In this document: in pieces, positions 25,601 to 32,954 of the stretch
Numbering within the stretch: position 1 is the stretch's first letter
How the letters are laid out: every line of letters starts with the position of its first letter
DNA from: Lachnospiraceae bacterium
GTDB lineage: Bacteria; Bacillota; Clostridia; Lachnospirales; Lachnospiraceae
NCBI GenBank assembly: GCA_024699355.1
Contig: JAILPR010000208.1
Span: 1 to 33,239, forward strand
Length of the DNA stretch: 33,239 nt
Direction of reading: 5' to 3'
The notes under the pieces: model-generated
Seen by the model: the letters and a program-made list of their open reading frames with translations, nothing else
What the model was told of the DNA's origin: nothing
Databases searched by the model: none
Program-made: the position numbers and the translations under genes

Positions 25601-26296
25601 CCGCTCATCCCAGCTTTCCGGATTCACGCGCAGTACCGGATTTTGCGGGCATCTCTCCCAGTGTTTCAGATCATCGGAATAGGCCATGCCGGTCTGCTCG
25701 ATCCAGCGCTCCTGCTGGTCTTTGGCATTGTAAAACATATACCAGCGGCCATTGTGCTCGATGATGCATGCTTTATACAGGCCGCCCCGCTCCCAGTCCG
25801 CACCGTCTTTCCAGGAAAAGACCGGCTCATCCGGATAATGCCAGGTAAGCAGTTCTTCATCATCGCACCATGCCAGGCCGATCTGCGCGGGACCGTTCTC
25901 ATAGCCGGTCGATGGATAAGAATGATAGACCATCCAGTATTTGCCATCGATCTTACGCAGCTTCGGGATCGACCAAAGATCATCACTCTCCTTGATGATC
26001 CAGGTGGCGGCACCGCCCACATGATCCCAGCGGGTATGATCATCGCTCCGCTTTAGGATCACCGCTTTGTGCTCCCAGTGCAGCAGGTCAGTGCTTGTGG
26101 CAAGGGCAGACTGATAGCCGATGCCATCATACCCGGTATAGAGCATGTAATAGCGATCCCTGTGCCAAAAGACAAACGGGATATCCACTGCTTTTTCGTC
26201 AAAGGCGCCTTTCTTTCCGGACCCCGTAAGGACAGGTGAGGAATACCTGTACGGTGTCTGATATGCCTGCAGGATCGGATCTGTGTTAGATATCAT
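22688..26296 (-). CDS. 1202-aa two-enzyme glycosidase: GH43/32/130-like propeller fused to GH106-like barrel
   Basis: The N-terminal part (about 1-345) is a five-bladed beta-propeller of the GH43/GH32/GH130 superfamily. It has repeats such as FVFWHRDRYYMLYTGYD, KIDGKYWMVYHSYPS and NGRWYMFYNA, each ending in an 'S.DL.HWE' strand. Candidate acidic residues are Asp38, Glu169 and Asp236. The second part (about 350-870) is a (beta/alpha)8-like glycosidase resembling GH106 and related proteins: GMRVWILDDDKFPTGHANG, FSDEPELGN, GHIIEDDNAH and CEIFGNYGWAEGNS. A GH2-type jelly-roll ends it (about 1090-1180). No signal peptide is present. ATG 26296 follows AAGGAG, and the gene starts 5 bp after the GH78 stop. 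The barrel may remove rhamnose or a uronate; both specificities are inferred, not shown. Confidence 0.85.
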   Translation of the reverse strand: MISNTDPILQAYQTPYRYSSPVLTGSGKKGAFDEKAVDIPFVFWHRDRYYMLYTGYDGIGYQSALATSTDLLHWEHKAVILKRSDDHTRWDHVGGAATWIIKESDDLWSIPKLRKIDGKYWMVYHSYPSTGYENGPAQIGLAWCDDEELLTWHYPDEPVFSWKDGADWERGGLYKACIIEHNGRWYMFYNAKDQQERWIEQTGMAYSDDLKHWERCPQNPVLRVNPESWDERFVSDPYIVKDHDHFVDFYFGYGKVYPDGHAHAQEGLALSKDLIHWEKATDPVIPFGMPGENDCGHAHKASIVYDGKRLYHFYCGTRPWKAGDPTDAYGEFRTICVASDQPFEEDSHIRPFLWMKGEGIEEIDREIRAIRECGIKELCLESRPFPGFCKEPWWERVAFVLKRAKEEGMRVWILDDDKFPTGHANGAFERCPEKKKWYLAERHMDIYGPCRQGAVLIEPFYQGGELLGVLALPKPDGQTLAVSMDGAIDLTEKIANGFVYFDLPKGPYRLFVLYTTQNGGGREDYMNLIDASSVRVLIDEVYETHYAHFKDDFGTTFAGFFSDEPELGNVKGYPFDDTLGIRDQKLPWSSALEERLRGLWGTEFLQNLIALWYDAGAQTPLVRSTYMDRMTMLVKECFSGQIGAWCREHGVAYIGHIIEDDNAHTRMGCSIGHYFREMQGQHMAGIDVVHHQIVPGFTEPVHQWIAGDRDGEFFHFGLAKLAASAAHLQENKRGRALCEIFGNYGWAEGNSLMKWLTDHMLVRGINEFTPHAFSMVYPDRDCPPHFYVQGKHPGFACFTQLMRYMNHAARFLSGGIHVAEAAILYHAEAEWSGGECELFQTTARALMEHQMDFDLVTEDDLSACMADAPGCHFREGKLWINGVCFGALILPYREYLDAQTAEFVIRAGKEGLPIYLMRQLPKQMLSHEMVPAAFADAVQIVADADALCARLQRDAFDISGMHRALRSFCMKAGETLTTMWFNESIDETVRVRVMPKDPAYRLWEQYDPWSDRMESFAVPKGGVSLKLLPGQALFLRFRKESADGLPVAKQCINRKNLHIPWTLSAKAMGDSLERQLQILAPGDYPPLNTPAYDPSFVGTYRYEGEVEIEKAGEQRAYVLHLPEASDAVKVTLNQRELGWICGFPGCIDLTKHLQSGKNTLLLEAVTTLVWERKDGASTHLQVPATGITKEPYIETMVPVYDN

Positions 26297-26301
26297 GGTT
26301 G

Positions 26302-28893
26302 TTACTCCTTTGTAAACGAATACTCATGTCGACCACACCCTACCGTTGCGATCCGGTGACCGTTGCTGTCACACAACGTTGCGCGGATACCAAACGGGAT
26401 CTGCACCTGTACGCGTATCAGGCTCCCCTCCCTGTCCCAACGAACAGACAGCGTTCCGCCCGGATGATTGGTCACCGCCTCCGCAAAGTCCATCTGTGCC
26501 GGGACATAGGGTTTGATCCGCAGATGTGCAACATTGCCTTCCCCCTTAATCCACTCCATGCCGCCGATGCCGCCAAAGAACCATTCCTCAATGCTTCCGA
26601 GCATCAGATGATTTTGCGAGCCGTGCGGATGCGCCGGATCCGGGCCGTCCCACTCTTCGGTCAGCGTCGTTGCGCCATGCACGACCTGATAGCCGTAGCC
26701 CGGCTTGTCGGTGATCCGGATCATCTGATCTAACAGATCATCCATCCCGTACTTCATCAGGGCCGCGACCACAAAGGGATGTCCGACATCTCCTGCCGTC
26801 GTCGCATAGCCGCGCTTTTCGATGTCCTCCCGCAGCACCTTTAAGACGCGCGCTTCCTGCGACTCCTCCACCAGGCCGCACATCAGGCTCATCGCCTGCG
26901 CTGCCTGACTGCCGGTCGCATAACGCCCCGTCTGATCATCGTAAAACTGCAATTGATATTCCCGGTAGATCTCCTCCGCCAGATCCGCATAGGTCACCAC
27001 ATCCTCCATCTTTCCGAGGAGCGTCGCGATATCCCGCAGGATACAGACATCTTTGTAATAAATGCAGGTTCCCACCAGAGAGATCGGCGTATTTTGCGAA
27101 TGCGGCGTATTCGGGCCGATGTCCAGCCAGTCCCCCAGTCCATGATGCAGGACATGATGATGGGTTTTTCCGGTCAGGTAGTTGACATAACGCCGCATGG
27201 TGTCATAGTGTGTACCAAGCACGGTCGCATCTCCGCTTCGCAGATACAGATACCAGGCATCCAGAATGCAGGCACTTCCCCATTCCGGCGAATCCACAAA
27301 GCCGGTATGCCACTTGTCAAACCCCGTGACATATTCCGGGCAGATATCCGGGATGAGGCCGTCCTCATGCTGTGCATCCGCCATATCCTGCAGGATCTTG
27401 GTATAGAGGCTTTGTGCATCAAACTGATACATGATCGAAGGTCCGATCAGATGGGTCTGCTCAAGCCACCCCAAACGCTCTCTGTGCGGACAGTCCGTAA
27501 AGTAACTTTTGGTATTGCTCAGGATCGCCTGACGGATGATCCGGTGGATCTGATTGAAGAGCTCCTCCGAACAGCGAAACGATCCCATCTGCCGCACCTC
27601 GGGATAAATGAACTCTCCGACCACCTGAAGGAGTTTGGGTAGATCGTTTCTCTCCGCCACCTCGGGGAGTGCGCCCTCCACTTCCAGATATCGAAAGCCG
27701 GTATAGGTAAAGTCCGGCGCATATTCCTGAATAGGTGAATCATCCGGTTGATAGATCCAGTGATAGTTTCTTCCGGTGACACTTTGGTCGACATGAACGC
27801 CGTCTTCACAGTCTTTGAGCAGTTCTCCCGGTGTCAGTACGATGGGGTCCGCAGAAGCTCCCGCGCCGGCGACTTTGATCCTTACCCGGCCCGTAAAGTT
27901 GGTGCCGAAATCATAGAGATAGGAATGATCCGTATTCTTAATGATCCGCACGGGTGAAAGTTCCTCCATGACCTTCAAGTGCTCTGCCGGATAAGCCACC
28001 AGCTTCCCTTCCGGTGCCGGCACAAGCGGTGCACGCTCCCAGGTCTCATCACACGGAATGTCCGGATCCGCATAGGCAGCCTTCATCCTGCGGGCATCAT
28101 AATAAGATCCGCCATACATCTCCTGATAGAGATCCGGTCCGATCCGCTGCATCCAGTGCTCATCCGTGGTCACCAGCTCCTTTGTCCCGTCTGCGTAAGT
28201 GATCCGCAATCGCGCCCACAGTTTCGGAAAGCCGTAACTGCGCGGATAGTAGACATAGCGCCCCTCATGCTCCGGAACATGGAACATGCCCCCGCCGAGG
28301 CGAAAAAGCAGCGCATTGTCTCCCTCTTTCAACAGATCGGTGACATTACTTGCCACATAAAAGCAACGCTTGCGATAGTCGCTCCAGCCGGGCTCTAAGA
28401 CATAGTCGCTCTCCCGTTGCCCGTTGATCAGCGCGCGATAATGTCCCAGACCGCAGACATACAGCTTCGCATCTGCGATCTCTTTGTCGCATCGAAAGTC
28501 CCGGCGGAACAGATGTGACCGATCTCCATCTGTTTCCCCGATCCAACCCCCTTCTTTCTCGCTCTCCGTACACAGTCCGGTTTCAAAATAGCTTTGTCCT
28601 TCTGCGGTCAGCACCTCGTTTTCCGTGCAGACTTTGACCCGGATCGTGATCAGATACCGGCAGTCGGATGCAAGCACAGCGCCCTGACAGATCACCTCCG
28701 TCTTTTGGATGCCATGCTCTGCCCCGCTCTCGTAAATGATCTGCCCATCCGCTTCTCTTGTCAGGATCACCCGGACTTCCTTTGCCACGCTTTCCTTCGG
28801 CGGATCCTCGATGATCCAGGAAATGACCGGTGCCTCACTTTCCACCGTGTTATGATGTTCGATATGATCTACCCGTATGGATGCTATTTTCAT
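26302..28893 (-). CDS. Alpha-L-rhamnosidase, GH78
   Basis: An 863-aa cytoplasmic inverting rhamnosidase. Domain order is family-typical. The N-terminal fibronectin-like domain (about 1-105) is followed by rhamnosidase N-domain and concanavalin-like beta-domains (about 115-420; LYVCGLGHYRALINGQRESDYVLEPGWSDY). The (alpha/alpha)6 barrel (about 435-780) carries the hallmark FTDCPHRERLGWLEQTHLIGPS and, near its end, TTLTEEWDG and GSQNHLMLGSIEEWFF. A C-terminal beta-sandwich (about 790-863) follows. The catalytic acids lie within these glutamate-rich motifs. ATG 28893 has AGGTGATCAGG upstream. It is the first hydrolase gene behind the transporter genes, separated by a terminator at 28913-28949. 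It should release terminal L-rhamnose from imported oligosaccharides. Confidence 0.95.
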   Translation of the reverse strand: MKIASIRVDHIEHHNTVESEAPVISWIIEDPPKESVAKEVRVILTREADGQIIYESGAEHGIQKTEVICQGAVLASDCRYLITIRVKVCTENEVLTAEGQSYFETGLCTESEKEGGWIGETDGDRSHLFRRDFRCDKEIADAKLYVCGLGHYRALINGQRESDYVLEPGWSDYRKRCFYVASNVTDLLKEGDNALLFRLGGGMFHVPEHEGRYVYYPRSYGFPKLWARLRITYADGTKELVTTDEHWMQRIGPDLYQEMYGGSYYDARRMKAAYADPDIPCDETWERAPLVPAPEGKLVAYPAEHLKVMEELSPVRIIKNTDHSYLYDFGTNFTGRVRIKVAGAGASADPIVLTPGELLKDCEDGVHVDQSVTGRNYHWIYQPDDSPIQEYAPDFTYTGFRYLEVEGALPEVAERNDLPKLLQVVGEFIYPEVRQMGSFRCSEELFNQIHRIIRQAILSNTKSYFTDCPHRERLGWLEQTHLIGPSIMYQFDAQSLYTKILQDMADAQHEDGLIPDICPEYVTGFDKWHTGFVDSPEWGSACILDAWYLYLRSGDATVLGTHYDTMRRYVNYLTGKTHHHVLHHGLGDWLDIGPNTPHSQNTPISLVGTCIYYKDVCILRDIATLLGKMEDVVTYADLAEEIYREYQLQFYDDQTGRYATGSQAAQAMSLMCGLVEESQEARVLKVLREDIEKRGYATTAGDVGHPFVVAALMKYGMDDLLDQMIRITDKPGYGYQVVHGATTLTEEWDGPDPAHPHGSQNHLMLGSIEEWFFGGIGGMEWIKGEGNVAHLRIKPYVPAQMDFAEAVTNHPGGTLSVRWDREGSLIRVQVQIPFGIRATLCDSNGHRIATVGCGRHEYSFTKE

Positions 28894-28912
28894 GTTACCT
28901 GATCACCTGTAG

Positions 28913-28949
28913 AAAAAGCGGTGTAACAATTTCTGCCACACCGCTTTTT
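28913..28949 (-). terminator. Terminator between the binding-protein gene and the rhamnosidase gene
   Basis: AAAAAGCGGTGT pairs perfectly with ACACCGCTTTTT, a 12-bp stem with a 13-nt loop, ending in TTTTT on the minus strand. It lies 35 bp after the binding-protein stop and 20 bp before the rhamnosidase start. Leaky termination would give more transporter than enzyme mRNA. Confidence 0.88.
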
Positions 28950-28983
28950 GATTCTATCCTTCCGTTACAAGTTTTCTACTGCC

Positions 28984-30792
28984 TTACTTTACAGTTTTTT
29001 CGTTTAAGGTTGCCAGAATGGTATCGAAATCATTGTCTGTCTGACTCTTGATATCTTCGATATAAGACTCCCATGCTGCATCATCATCGATATCCAGTTC
29101 GCCGACGATAAATTTATGTGCCAGCTCTTTGGTTCTGGTCTCGCATGCACCGCCATAGCTGAGCTGTGACTTATCGGTCTGCTCTTCTGCGGTCAGATAG
29201 GTTACCGGTGCACGATCATACGGAGATACGGAGTCTTCGCCGCCGTTGACACTGGACTCTACCCAGTACTTACCTTCGTAATAGCCATTGGACTCATTCC
29301 ACCAGGGCTCCGGCAAAGAAGCCAGCTCCAGCATCGCATTAAAGTCGATCGGAACGAACGGAATACCGGTACGGCAAACGCTCGATGCCATCAGACCATA
29401 GTCACTACCGGATGTATTTGCCGGGTTTTCAGCATTCATGATCTCATCGATGTAAACTTTCTCGCCGTCTACCACATTGTAGGTCACACCTTCGATACCC
29501 CAGTTGAGCAGTTCCACGATCTGATCGGAGTACTGATAATCGATCATGGCAACACAGTATTCCGGATACTCGGTCTCGCCGCTGATGTAGATACCGGATG
29601 CATTGGCATTTAAGGACTTACCGCCCTGCTTGGAACCCCATTTCCATGCGGTACCGTAATCACCGCTCGGCAGATATGCAAGACCCCATTCCATGGTATC
29701 TTCTGTCTTTGCGGTATTCCAGGATGCGACAGAACCTGCCCACAGCGTCGGGCAGATCGCACCGACGTTGGTCGTTGCCTTTACGGTACCCTGGTTAAAG
29801 TCTGCGGTTGCAAATTCCGGATCGATATAGCCTGCTTCATATAAACCATTGATGTATCTGAGCATGTCTCTGAAGTTGTCTTCGATCGGTCCGTATACCC
29901 ATTCCGTACCGTTGTTGTACAGGCAGTCCCAGGTATGGAAAATGCCGACAAAGCCACGATAGATGGAGTAATCTTTGGTGTTGTTGATGATGACATAGTC
30001 AAGGTCTAACGTGCCGTCATCGATCGCCGCCTGCATGTCTGCACAAAGCTGTGTAAACTCATCCAGTGTTGTCGCCGGAGTCCAGCCCATTTTCTGCAGG
30101 ATATCAAAACGATATGCAAATGCGGTAAAGGACTGTGCACCCAGGATATCATCCGGGTTATAAGAACCGTCGATGAAATAGTACATGGAACCGTCTTCGT
30201 TCTTTGCATAGTTCGGTCCGCCGTTGGTCTCTTCCAGATAATCGGTGTAGTATACCATGTAATCTTCATAATCGGAGATGTTTAACAGGGTACCGTCTTC
30301 ACCGTATTCCACGATAGCAGAGCCTTTGGTCGTTGTCGCGATATCCGGGATGTTGCTGCCGGCCTGCAGTACGAGGAGCTCGTTTTCACGATAGTCCGCA
30401 TACGGTGTTCTGGTCCAGGTGATATCCAGATCTACGCCCAGATAAGCTTCCATGCGCTTCTCCCACTCTTCCTGGATCATGGTACCGTCGGATGTAAAGT
30501 TAAATTCCGGAATGCTGACTTCCAGAGAAAGCACACCGCCCTCTACTTCCGGCAGGTTGATGCCGTTGGTCGCTGCGGTTGCCGCCGGATCATTCTTATC
30601 CAGGGTCGGCTCTGTTTTGGTGCTCTCCGCAGCATCCGCGCTCTCTGCGCTATCCGCTGCTGCCGCATCGTCCGCTTTGGTCTCTGCTGTCTTAGCCGTG
30701 TCGGATGCCGATGATCCGCATCCCAGTGCACTGACCGATACAGCACCGATCAGGCCCAGTACTGCAAGTTTCTTTAGTACGTTCTTTTTCAT
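28984..30792 (-). CDS. Extracellular sugar-binding lipoprotein of an ABC importer
   Basis: A 602-aa substrate-binding protein of the large (LplA-like) kind that serves oligosaccharide ABC importers with LplB/LplC permeases. It has a lipoprotein signal peptide: MKKNVLKKLA, a hydrophobic core, then SALGC-GSS with Cys25 as the lipid anchor. A roughly 45-residue Ala/Asp/Ser/Thr-rich linker (DAAAADSAESADAAES) holds the domain away from the membrane. The globular part begins near 85 (LSLEVSIPEFNFTSDG). ATG 30792 follows GAAGGAGGGAAC, a strong ribosome binding site that suits an abundant protein. No ATPase gene is found next to it; such systems usually share an MsmX/UgpC-type ATPase encoded elsewhere. 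The ligand is probably the rhamnose- and galactose-containing oligosaccharide the downstream enzymes degrade. Confidence 0.94.
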   Translation of the reverse strand: MKKNVLKKLAVLGLIGAVSVSALGCGSSASDTAKTAETKADDAAAADSAESADAAESTKTEPTLDKNDPAATAATNGINLPEVEGGVLSLEVSIPEFNFTSDGTMIQEEWEKRMEAYLGVDLDITWTRTPYADYRENELLVLQAGSNIPDIATTTKGSAIVEYGEDGTLLNISDYEDYMVYYTDYLEETNGGPNYAKNEDGSMYYFIDGSYNPDDILGAQSFTAFAYRFDILQKMGWTPATTLDEFTQLCADMQAAIDDGTLDLDYVIINNTKDYSIYRGFVGIFHTWDCLYNNGTEWVYGPIEDNFRDMLRYINGLYEAGYIDPEFATADFNQGTVKATTNVGAICPTLWAGSVASWNTAKTEDTMEWGLAYLPSGDYGTAWKWGSKQGGKSLNANASGIYISGETEYPEYCVAMIDYQYSDQIVELLNWGIEGVTYNVVDGEKVYIDEIMNAENPANTSGSDYGLMASSVCRTGIPFVPIDFNAMLELASLPEPWWNESNGYYEGKYWVESSVNGGEDSVSPYDRAPVTYLTAEEQTDKSQLSYGGACETRTKELAHKFIVGELDIDDDAAWESYIEDIKSQTDNDFDTILATLNEKTVK

Positions 30793-30871
30793 GTTCCCTC
30801 CTTCTTAGAAATACCTTGTGTATTTGGTTCAGGCACCGCGGATTTCGCACTGCCAAAAACGCTGATATATT

Positions 30872-30899
30872 CGGATCCGCAAGGCGATCTGCCGATCCG
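30872..30899 (-). promoter_or_regulatory. Intra-operon hairpin between permease and binding-protein genes
   Basis: On the minus strand, CGGATC-G-GCA pairs with TGC-G-GATCCG around an 8-nt loop (one G-G mismatch), beginning 1 nt after the permease stop. There is no T-tract, so it is not a terminator. Hairpins at this place can shield or process mRNA so that the binding protein is made in excess. Confidence 0.45.
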
Positions 30900-30900
30900 T

Positions 30901-31800
30901 TTATCCTTTCACCGCACCGATCTGCATACCCTGTACGAAATACTTCTGCACGAACGGATAGACCAGAAGGATCGGTCCGATCGTCGCTACCACGCAGGCA
31001 TACTGCACGTTGAGCGGATTTAAGGTACCGTTGCTGAGCATCAGATTGGTATCGTTCATGCTGTCGGTTCCGGATGCAAAGACGATCTTACGCAGCAGCA
31101 TCTGGATCGGCTGACGATCCGGCTCTTTGATATAAAGTAACGCCTCGTAGTAACTGTTCCAGACACCGACCACGGACATCAGTCCGAAGGTTGCATAAAG
31201 TGCCTTGGAAAGCGGTACATAGATCGTCGTCAGAATGCGAAACTCTCCGGCACCGTCGATCCTGGCCGCCTCTCTGATCTCTGTGGAGATGCCTTTGTAA
31301 AACGCCCTGTAGATAAAGACGTTGTACGCAGAGAGCGCACCGGGCAGGATCAGTGCCCACCAGGTGTCATAGAGCCCCAGCTTCTGGATCAGGATATAGG
31401 TCGGTACCGTACCGCCGCTAAAGAACATCGTGATCAGCAAAAAGATCGCCAGTCCCTTTTTCAGGACAAAATCCGGTACCATCAGGACGTAGGCCAAAAG
31501 GGAGGTTAACGACAAGGATAAGATCATTGTCGCGACCGCGATCACAATGGTGTTTCCGTAAGCCCGAAAAATATTCTGTTCTTTAAACAGCAGCCGATAG
31601 CCTTCGAGAAAAATCTCCTTGGGATAAAATGTCACCTGCCCGGTCGAGATCATGCGATTGCTCGACAGGGAAATGGCAATGACATTCAGAAACGGATAGA
31701 TAAACACGATCGATAACAGTGCCATAAAAATGATCAGGCAAACATCGAACGTCCTGCTGCCGATATAAACTTTATTACGTACTTTCTGTTCTTTTTTCAC
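30901..31800 (-). CDS. Carbohydrate ABC transporter permease (LplC/YtcP type)
   Basis: An integral membrane permease of about 299 aa with six helices. The cytoplasmic EAA loop that contacts the ATPase is clear (STEIREAARIDGAGEFRILTTIYVPLSKA). The C-terminus PFVQKYFVQGMQIGAVKG is the usual ending of this family. ATG 31809 lies directly against AGGAG, with no spacing, so it is a poor start. GTG 31800 has the same AGGAG 9 nt upstream and is preferred; the difference is only three residues. The gene follows its partner permease with a gap of 3-12 bp. Together they form the heterodimeric membrane channel for the lipoprotein-bound sugar. Confidence 0.93.
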   Translation of the reverse strand: MKKEQKVRNKVYIGSRTFDVCLIIFMALLSIVFIYPFLNVIAISLSSNRMISTGQVTFYPKEIFLEGYRLLFKEQNIFRAYGNTIVIAVATMILSLSLTSLLAYVLMVPDFVLKKGLAIFLLITMFFSGGTVPTYILIQKLGLYDTWWALILPGALSAYNVFIYRAFYKGISTEIREAARIDGAGEFRILTTIYVPLSKALYATFGLMSVVGVWNSYYEALLYIKEPDRQPIQMLLRKIVFASGTDSMNDTNLMLSNGTLNPLNVQYACVVATIGPILLVYPFVQKYFVQGMQIGAVKG

Positions 31801-31812
31801 GTTTGCCATCTC

Positions 31813-32733
31813 CTACCACATACTGTTTTCCGGATCGATCCGCCTGGTGATCATATTGGCACCGAATACCAGTGCAAAGCAGATGATCGAAACAAACAGG
31901 TTCACCGCCGTCGAATATGAGAACTTTCCTTCCACGATACCCTGTCTGTAGACGAAGGTCGCAATGGTCTCAAGGTCACTCATATTGGTACTGTTCTGCA
32001 TCAACAGGATCTTGGTGTAATCACTGTTTAAGACGTTGCCGACATTCATGATCAGCATGATCGTCGTGGTCGGCAGGATGGATGGGAAGACGATGTGTTT
32101 GACCTTTTGCCAGCGGTTGGCACCGTCAATGTTGGCCACATCGTAAAGTGAGGTATCCACATTCGAAAGTGCGGACAGATAAATGATGGATCCCCAGCCG
32201 ACGCCCTGCCAGATCGCGGAGCCGATATACAAGGGCAGGAAGTAGGTGCTGCCGTTGTTCATATCCACTCTCGCTGCACCGAAGAAGGCGCGGATATCAT
32301 TAAAGAAGCCCGTCGTGGACCCGAAGCCGTTTAACATCGAGCAGACAACCACGATCGAGATGAAGTGCGGAATATAGGAAATGGTCTGAACCACCCGCTT
32401 GTAATACTTTCCGCGAAGCTCATTGAGGAGCAGTGCGAAAATGATCGGCATCGGGAAGGTAAACAGGAGCGTCAGCACACCGATCTTTAAGGTGTTCCAA
32501 ATGATGTGTACGCAGTTGACGTTTTTAAAAAACGTCGCGTAGTTTTTGTAGACCGGATCGAGCCATGCGCTACCCCAAACGCCTTTGGCCGCCTTATAGT
32601 TTTTAAATGCGATCAGGATACCGTACATCGGAACGTACTTAAAAATGATGATCACAATGACCGGCAGCAGCGCCATCAGACAAAGGGTCCGCTGCTTTAC
32701 CAGCTGTTTCCAAAAACTCTTCTTCTGGTTCAT
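31813..32733 (-). CDS. Carbohydrate ABC transporter permease (LplB type)
   Basis: A 306-aa six-helix permease, the partner of the LplC-type protein. ATG 32733 (MNQKKSFWKQ) follows GGAGGTAAGAGAT; the ORF-track start at 32748 lies inside that ribosome binding site. KYVPMYGILIAFKNYKAAKG near the N-terminus is the diagnostic LplB sequence. The EAA loop is LYDVANIDGANRWQKVKHIVFPSILP. It is the first gene of the sugar locus and is divergent from a sensor-protein gene. Its promoter has a good TATAAT (32761-32766) but no good -35, which fits activator-dependent expression. Confidence 0.94.
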   Translation of the reverse strand: MNQKKSFWKQLVKQRTLCLMALLPVIVIIIFKYVPMYGILIAFKNYKAAKGVWGSAWLDPVYKNYATFFKNVNCVHIIWNTLKIGVLTLLFTFPMPIIFALLLNELRGKYYKRVVQTISYIPHFISIVVVCSMLNGFGSTTGFFNDIRAFFGAARVDMNNGSTYFLPLYIGSAIWQGVGWGSIIYLSALSNVDTSLYDVANIDGANRWQKVKHIVFPSILPTTTIMLIMNVGNVLNSDYTKILLMQNSTNMSDLETIATFVYRQGIVEGKFSYSTAVNLFVSIICFALVFGANMITRRIDPENSMW

Positions 32734-32760
32734 ATCTCTTACCTCCACCTCTTACTCCCA

Positions 32761-32766
32761 ATTATA
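32761..32766 (-). promoter_or_regulatory. -10 element of the sugar-locus promoter
   Basis: A TATAAT on the minus strand lies about 28 bp before ATG 32733. The expected -35 position reads TTCTAA, a weak match (3 of 6). GTGATTT occurs twice in the spacer (GTGATTTTCGTGATTT), as a possible activator half-site pair. Confidence 0.5.
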
Positions 32767-32782
32767 GAAATCACGAAAATCA

Positions 32783-32844
32783 CTTAGAATGTATTTTTCC
32801 CATTACTTCTATGCACAATTTCAAGCAGTTGATGTAATTCTAAG
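32783..32844. promoter_or_regulatory. Inverted repeat pair in the divergent regulatory region
   Basis: CTTAGAAT (32783-32790) and ATTCTAAG (32837-32844) are exact inverted copies, 46 bp apart. The first lies at the -35 of the lpl promoter. The layout could allow two dimers of a regulator to bind, or DNA looping. Function is inferred only. Confidence 0.35.
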
Positions 32845-32869
32845 ATTGGATATGTAAAATTCTCAGATT

Positions 32870-32904
32870 CCTTATGGAATATTCCATAGGGGGTTTGCTA
32901 TCAT
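32870..32904 (+). promoter_or_regulatory. 22-bp palindrome and extended -10 promoter of the sensor gene
   Basis: CCTTATGGAAT-ATTCCATAGGG (32870-32891) is a dyad with one mismatched pair and a perfect 16-bp core, TATGGAATATTCCATA. A TG-C-TATCAT extended -10 (32896-32904) follows 5 bp later, with no clear -35. The palindrome covers the -35 zone, so a regulator bound there would control the sensor gene and perhaps the divergent sugar locus. Confidence 0.55.
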
Positions 32905-32954
32905 AAGGTGTAAGGTAAAGATAGCTGTTATCGCACATATATTAGGAAATCATC

